A stretch of DNA of 64,000 nt, taken from the NCBI RefSeq assembly GCF_003589595.1, contig NW_020653200.1, positions 4,814,435-4,878,434 on the forward strand, written 5' to 3'. The notes under the pieces were generated by a model, which made no database searches, had not been told where the DNA came from, and was given only the letters and a program-made list of their open reading frames with translations. The translations under genes were made by a program, and so were the position numbers. Source of the DNA: Hyposmocoma kahamanoa (lineage: Eukaryota > Arthropoda > Insecta > Lepidoptera > Cosmopterigidae). This document shows, one piece after another, positions 57,795 to 64,000 of the stretch (position 1 is the first letter of the stretch; each line of letters starts with the position of its first letter).

Positions 57795-58870
57795 TGAGAG
57801 GAAGGTTTGTATAGTTCATGAACTGTATTTTAGTTTGCAGATGACACATGTTTAATATCGGATGATTGGGGCGCTGAAACTGCTTTACAAAACTTACAAA
57901 TTAAATTCACATCAATTTGTATATGGTCTCATGATGCCGGTCATCAATGTCGATAAAACGAACCTACTACAATTAAGGATCCACGAACAAATTGGCAGCG
58001 CATGACCACCAACGCTTGCAAGTCAACCCTCCGTCATGCAGCTGCAAGTACATAGAACAGGAAGCTCACCACTCATCTTAGTGTTACTATAGATATTCGC
58101 TTCATTTGGATATGCAATAATTGCTAAACTATACTTAAGTATAGGAAATGAAACTGTTTTTCCGGATTTAAATCGCGTATATTTGTTTTTTCAAACAAAC
58201 CAGCCGTGGAAACGTAGCCGCTTTAAGTCAACCGTGACCATGGGACCTGTAAAGGGCCCGAAGCGTCGGTTTGTTTGAAAAAAACAAATATACGCAATTT
58301 AAATCCGGAAAAACAGTTTCATTTCCTATGTGTAACAATCGCGAAAACCTAAGAACTCGATATGTACTTAAGTACTTAAGCGAACAGTAGCATTCACAGT
58401 AAGATTACAACATTACAACTGTATACAGCATTAGCTGAGAGTACAATAAGCTACAGTATAAGCAGTTATGGGCGTACTTTTAAATCGTATATTCAAGGGA
58501 TTTATAGTCTTCAACTCAAAATTTTAAAGCAAGTGGTAATTTTAGAAATGACGATCAAAGACGAACAAAGAGATTAAATATTATTACAGTAAAGTGCTAC
58601 CAATACAAAAACGATTAAAATTCTAGTTTTGTTGACAGAAAACTACTTCAAATTCAATAAAAATTTAAAGAACTTTGGCATAGTCACACGTCAGGGTCAC
58701 CCAAGAGACTGTCATTAATGTAGGAGCTCGTAATTTTTATGGTGCTCGTACAACCAATTACTTGGTTCCTAGACTTATGAACACGCTACCACTGCACCTT
58801 AAACGAAAAATTATCCAAAAAATATAAAATATATAAAAACTTGTTTCTTATCCGCAACATCCGTAACATA
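57795..58870 (+). mobile_element. LINE fragment split by foldback F1
   Basis: First part has the RT catalytic box FADDTCLISDDWGAETALQN at about 57836. After F1 (58141-58329) the C-terminus reads ETVINVGARNFYGARTTNYL and VPRLMNTLPLHLKRKI, then stops. Confidence 0.72.
58141..58329. repeat. Foldback element F1, copy 2, within a LINE
   Basis: ATAGGAAATGAAACTGTTTT, TCCGGATTTAAATCGCGTAT and the mirrored right arm, with a longer loop than copy 1 (ACCGTGACCATGGGACCTGT, AAAGGGCCCGAAGCGTCGG). Confidence 0.88.
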
Positions 58871-59219
58871 TTTATGTAAAATTTTTATAATCTACTTAGA
58901 CACAAATATAACGTAATAATATCTATAGTACATGCGAACGTTGACACCTCGTTTTAAGTCTCTAGTACGTACATTATGTATGTTAGTTATAAAAAAGTAA
59001 GTATTCGTATTTTTTGGTAGGTATGTATTTTATCTGTATGTTGAAATCGACCTACGTGTATATGAAATCGTTGTAAATATTGATATTTAATTAGAATGAC
59101 AATCTTAAACCTGTAAGTAAAGTTTAAAGAAAAATCATCATATTACCGATTCCATACAAAATTGTAAGTTTAAATATTTAGTACAGTGTATATTGACCTC
59201 ATAAAACTAGAAGTCCTTA

Positions 59220-59400
59220 GTGGTCCATGCGAATAAAAGAACTAGTTTGGAGCGTTCGTTCAATGTCCGAGCAACGGCATGATGAACTAACGAACTAGAA
59301 GAACTAAACGAACTAGGAGAACTAAACGAACTAGAACACCGAGCTAGTTCAGTTGACCGATTGAACTAGAAATCGGATCGCTCCCTTTAAAGGCCAATCA
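59220..59400 (+). repeat. Element with internal GAACTAAACGAACTAG repeats
   Basis: Several tandem-like GAACTA(G/A)(A)(C) units between 59285 and 59345, with CTAGTT-type mirrored units on both sides. Confidence 0.6.
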
Positions 59401-59810
59401 GGCACAAATCTTGTGAGGACAACTACTCTTTACAATGAGCGTTAAGGTTACCGAAAATTACTAGCTACGATTGATGAACCTCTGCGGTTGAGGCTCATCA
59501 ATTGTATGCTCGATGCAATAACTAGACAACCTGCTAGAGCACTGTGCGATACTGAGTGCCTCATTATTACAAGCATATATTACGGCTATTAATGCTGCAT
59601 TCGTATAATGTCAATACAATCTGCATTTTAGCAAATTATACAGTATATTTTCGCTATTAGTATCTCTGTCAAAAACAGTCTTCTTTATTTGAAATGTAAT
59701 CGTTGCACCTCTCTGGACCATTGGGCCTAGAGAAAGCGCTACTACATCAAAACACTGTCAGTGACTGCATTATAATGGTTTCATGTGATAGAATTCATTT
59801 TTAACCGACT

Positions 59811-60073
59811 TCAAAAAAGGATGAGGTTCTCAATTCAACTTTTCTTGAATGTTACGCGATTACTCCGGCAATTGTGAATTTATTTTAATTATTCTTATTT
59901 TGTAGGAAAGTGGATCCGTCAGTATTAATCCCATTTAAATTTGAAGAAAATATTCCACCTCTAAGAGTGGCAAACTAGGGGATGAATCCGGTTCCGTGCA
60001 CTTTGCGGTAACCGATTCCAATAAAAGTTGCAAAATGCATGTAATTCCACGGACTTTTGAGGTTGTTTTTTTA
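59811..60073 (+). mobile_element. R2 element, second complete copy
   Basis: TTAACCGACTTCAAAAAAGG to GGACTTTTGAGGTTGTTTTT with the same internal order as 51451. Confidence 0.8.
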
Positions 60074-60508
60074 TAAAAAAAAGTTTTAATTATGTATGAA
60101 ACAGTCAATGTGAATTCACAGCAACAAATTTATCTAATTGTAGCAAAATTTGTAGCGGGAACTGTCGTATTATAATTAGCAGAGCACTGGTGGGAAATGA
60201 CTATTCAGAAGACAATTATCGCATCAAATTGTTCCAAAAAAGGCCAAACTTGTCTTTTGAAGTCACCGTGTATCTTTTCCTGCGAAAAACCTTAATTAAG
60301 TTTTCTCTCTCAAGTCGGTCCCTTGATGCTGCGGTCGTCGGCACGTCGAGTGAACATTCACATAAACGTAATGTAAGGATAAATTAAAATAAGTATCTCG
60401 ATATACATCCTATATTACCTCACCGCTCACCACAACAAAAAATTGTTGAAAACACGTGATTTTTGTATTAATTGAACACAAAAAATTACAGAAATAAATT
60501 TTGTATAA

Positions 60509-60547
<39 letters not shown>

Positions 60548-60612
60548 AAAATACGTATTAAATTAAACTATGTATAATATGTAGTGTAGTTTATATATAT
60601 ATATATATATAT

Positions 60613-60956
60613 AGCACTGGAACCTCCTTGTGAAAGAAAAGAGATGAAAGAGAAGAGAAAGAGAAAACAAAGAAATCCAGTCCAGGGAAGTACTGCCACC
60701 TTACGAATTTCAGCCGTCAGGCAGTAATGTGAGCTATCCGGTTCCGGTTTCGAAGTGTAAGGGTACTGGAGAAATTACAGACACATAGGACTTGTCAACT
60801 AATGTCCCAGAGTGACGGGCGCAGTGACAGTGGCAGTGCCCCTAAAATATTTACGATTCAAAGCTCTGAGTGGCACTGCAACTGTTATGGACAGACGTGT
60901 CGCTTGCCACCAGGCGCACGACTTGTTCGTTGGTCGTTGCTTGGTATTATAAAAAA
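60613..60956 (+). repeat. R1 copy with an internal GA-rich insertion
   Basis: AGCACTGGAACCTCCTTGTG, a 40-bp AAGAGATGAAAGAGAAGAGA-type insertion, then CAGTCCAGGGAAGTACTGCC onwards to GCTTGGTATTATAAAAAAAA. Confidence 0.8.
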
Positions 60957-61490
60957 AAGATAATTCTTATATAAGATATATAATTCTGTTTTTTTTTCAA
61001 ATGCGGTAGCACCCCCTGGACAGCATCAACGCCTGCAATTGCTTCCGATGCCCTTAATTATTAATATCATATAATATTATATAATATAATATTAATATCC
61101 TTACCTACTATGGTATAAGTTTAAGTAAATGATCTACGGGAACATATGTTTTTTAATTTATTTATTTGTTTATTTGCATATGAAGTAACTTTACTAATTG
61201 TTGCTAAAGAAATTCTGCAAATAGCAAATCCACCATTTGTAATAATTACGTAGATTGTTGTTTATTAATCCGTTATTCGATAATAGCTTCACTTTTGTAC
61301 CCATCCACTATATTAGCATTCTGTCATTGCAACGTGATTTATAAAGATACAATCTTCTTTTTTGATTATGAAATGCTAAAATTATAATATAATGCGTTTT
61401 GTATCCGGTAAATTAAAAGATTTCAACTTACCGGTTTACGAGTAGGTATAACACACAGAAGGTAGATACTTCAATCTTTTTATACACCTT
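60957..61490. other. AT-rich DNA; no gene
   Basis: Only AT-rich short palindromes (61065-61095). Confidence 0.5.
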
Positions 61491-61491
61491 A

Positions 61492-61696
61492 TTAACGCAC
61501 ACACACTCAACATAGCCATGCACTAGGGAAAACTTGTGTCGCGGGATGGTCGCGGGTACCATGGACACACACAAAGACAACCACAAATTACACCCAAACT
61601 CACGAGAGAAATAAATGTAGGCCATACAAATATTTCTCCCGGCCCGGGAATTGAACCTGGGACCTCTGCGTGATAACCGTTCGAGCACGGAGGCAG
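61492..61696 (-). repeat. SINE-A copy 7
   Basis: TTAACGCACACACACTCAAC, GCCCGGGAATTGAACCTGGG (box B with one change), GAGCACGGAGGC (box A region, shortened). Confidence 0.85.
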
Positions 61697-62476
61697 TAAA
61701 TTATTAAATTAGACCATCCTACCTATAAGTAGCCGTGGGAAACATAAAAACACTACTTACTAAGGGAAAAATAGAGGAGACGCTGTACAGTGTTAATTAA
61801 AAATGACTTTAACATCAAAATCCAACTTAAAAATATTTTTAATTCATAGGTACACCAATTACTAGAAATTTCTCTGCGATTTCGAATAAAAAATAATTCG
61901 CGATAAATCGAGAGTAACCCCATAGCCCAAAGAATTGTTAAACTTATGTGACAATGAAAGAAGTAAATTGCTCATAGAACAGATGATCGATGGAGGCGAA
62001 GAGTGGCGTAGACAGAGCTGGTAAAAGTTGTGGAAATTCTCAGGATGCAAGCTGAACAAGACCGGTCAATCATTGCGGTGATGTTGCGTGCAGAAGACGT
62101 CTTTCGGCTGAAATAATGAAGTAAATTATAATTATATTTTAAATCTTCACATTTCTTAAACGCCACTATAAATTCGTAAGGAAGAGCCCTTGACAAAACT
62201 TAATGGGAAACTATATATTTTAGTCACATAGCGAAACATAAAAAAATTTGGCCTAGGGAAGAACTTACTGAAATTCAACCGCGTAATTTAAGCAATTCCC
62301 AATTCCTTTGAATGTTTAAAAAAACTAACAGATTAAGAAAAAACTGAAAACGCTATCATACGCATATAAAGGCTCTTCCAGTAAGAGGTTTCATTTTGAT
62401 ATGTAAAAAAAACGAGTATATTTAAGCGTAATCATCGGATGTTTATTTAATTGTAAAGAGGAGGGTATACCATTAA
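61697..62476. other. Non-coding DNA
   Basis: Short ORFs on the minus strand at 61862-62196 have no recognisable family. Confidence 0.4.
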
Positions 62477-62479
62477 TAA

Positions 62480-62689
62480 TGGAAAACAATATCCGTCGCA
62501 CTTTTGCGGGAGAAGTTTTCTGACCGCGTGATTTCTCGAAGAGGCGATCATGATTTCGCTTATACTCCTTTTAATACATATCAAAATGAATTGTTGAAAG
62601 ACTCTTTACAAACAACCATTATTGCTCTCATTTACGCACCCCTTCTCGGCGTAATTACAATGAGTATAGTGCAAAAAGAGGAGAGGTGA
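62480..62689 (+). pseudogene. Mariner-like transposase fragment fused to unknown sequence
   Basis: The frame from 62480 gives VALLREKFSDRVISRRGDHD, close to the DDE-transposase segment (L-R-E-x-F-x-D-R-x-I-S-R-x-x-D-x-x-W-P) of mariner-like elements, but it leaves the family before the expected PRSPDL motif and continues as NTYQNELLKDSLQTTIIALI. A GTGAGA follows at 62688, so splicing is conceivable. A host exon is not supported. Confidence 0.45.
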
Positions 62690-64000
62690 GAATTGTCGCG
62701 TTTTTCATAGGTGCAGAGACATCAGCGTTTTGTTCAATGTGTTCAACATCCGAGTTTCGAATGTCGTCGTAAGTACCGGATTGGGGACAGATTTAATGAA
62801 GAAAGTCCCTTATTATAATCAGTATAAATCGCCGACATACATCAGTCATAGGCACTAAGTTAGCAATGCATAAATATAGTTATGATTAGTGTACTGAATG
62901 TAGGTATTGAAGTTATGATATTATTTTAAGTATAGTCAGCTCAGTATGATTTGGTTAATAAAACAGATTCTATAATTATTTTTATTGTAAACGGAATTTA
63001 TACAAATTGTTAATACATATATATTGTTGTATGTGTCCTAGTACTTTATATCTGTTGCCAAAATGTGAGTCAAGTTGTTTTGTAGCGAAAATCGGGTCCC
63101 ACGCTTGTCTTAAATGCGAGATTAACACAGCAGATAAGTTCGTAATAAAGACTAGTATAGACTTAGATATTTATCGACAGGTTTACCTTAGTAATCTTTC
63201 GAGCAGATGAAGTCCTGGGTGGATGATGGTCATCGTCTATCATGGACAGAATGCAGCCTATGCGTTATTCTGGTATTTGAAAATCTGTTTATTCTGCTTT
63301 ATATCGAGGTCTCAGGTTTTCGAATACAAAAAAAGAGGAGATTCTCAATTCCGCCGAATTTTTTGTTTTTTTTTTGTGTATGACACGCGATAACTTATTT
63401 GTAAACCAATTTTGATGATTCTTTTTTTGTTAGAAAGACCTCTGTAGTGGTCCCGTTTAAATTTAAAGAAAATGTTCCACCGCCAAGGGTGGCAAACCAG
63501 GGGATGAATGACTTTTGAGGTCAGATTTTTTAGTACTCTGTAGTGAGTTTATTTATTGTAGTGAAGGGTTACAGATTAAGATACCTAATTGTCGAATAAA
63601 GAATCTGACTGACATCGTTATATCAAAAACACTTGTTACGTATTATTACAATTGCTGTTACTACGACTTGATTATGAAAATATACGACGTAGGTACATAA
63701 TGTATAGATATTAGTAAAAAATCCCTTTGTTGATCATTTTTAATAATGATAATTTAATGAACCAATAATCTACTATCTACCAGAGACCCCGATAAGATAA
63801 TCGAGTGTTTTATAGGTACATAATAAGGTAACTGATGAGCAACTGCTTAAGATAAAAGTGTTAAGATGCAAACTATTGCCTTTCCTTCCTACTTCTGTTG
63901 AAATGCATCAAGTTCCATTTTTTTAATTTCCCAATATATATATATAGGTGTGTAGAAGAGTATATTACAAATGACGTTGACAGGCCATTGTCTTATCCCA
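62690..64000. other. Terminal stretch with a worn R2 copy
   Basis: R2-related sequence at 63325-63531 (GTAAACCAATTTTGATGATT; AATTTAAAGAAAATGTTCCA; GACTTTTGAGGTCAGATTTT). The rest is AT-rich with no gene recognised. Confidence 0.6.

Noticed and set aside
61862..62196. Overlapping minus-strand ORFs as a gene
   Set aside because: Short, no family, no splice support.
1..64000. CRISPR array, bacterial operon, riboswitch or phage-type system
   Set aside because: Intron-exon structure, SINEs and LINEs show animal nuclear DNA; no regularly spaced direct repeats were seen.

Overview
Eukaryotic genomic DNA, almost certainly an insect and most probably a lepidopteran. The sequence is AT-rich, its coding exons are small (70-340 bp) with GT-AG borders, and it is crowded with dispersed retroposons, tRNA-derived SINEs, LINE 3' ends and small inverted-repeat DNA elements of the kind found in moth and butterfly introns. 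There are three N gaps: 14951-14960, 27496-27505 and 45819-46218. Nothing suggests operons or prokaryotic signals.

Two host genes can be assembled exon by exon. (1) On the + strand, nine exons between 2006 and 23865 join in phase (963 nt, 321 codons) and encode a class B1 peptide-hormone GPCR of the calcitonin/DH31 type. They cover the complete six-cysteine hormone-binding domain, TM1-TM5, intracellular loop 3 and the first residues of TM6. The exons for TM6-TM7 and the C-tail were not found anywhere in the window. (2) On the - strand, nine exons from 48079 down to 37990 join in phase into a complete 525-residue SLC24-type Na+/Ca2+ exchanger with signal peptide, alpha-1 and alpha-2 repeats, stop codon and a polyadenylation signal. 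In alpha-2, the aspartate that confers K+ dependence in vertebrate NCKX2 is replaced by alanine. If the missing receptor exons lie beyond 64 kb, the exchanger gene is nested antisense inside a receptor intron.

Layout: 1-2005, repeats upstream of the receptor exons found; 2006-23865, receptor exons with TE-rich introns; 23866-37989, TE-dense stretch with a decayed Gypsy element on the - strand, inverted copies of an 8-bp-TSD MITE, several other inverted-repeat elements and a LINE RT fragment; 37990-48079, exchanger; 48080-64000, no host gene recognised, with layered LINE fragments, SINEs, foldback elements and hairpins.

The repeats are partly datable by nesting: LINE tails inside retroposon family R1, a SINE inside a LINE 3' end, and a foldback element inside another LINE. 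One MITE family is well resolved here: three full copies with different 8-bp duplications, plus a related empty-site sequence at the very start of the window. Repeat family names used below (R1, R2, F1, M1, SINE-A etc.) are local labels, not database names.
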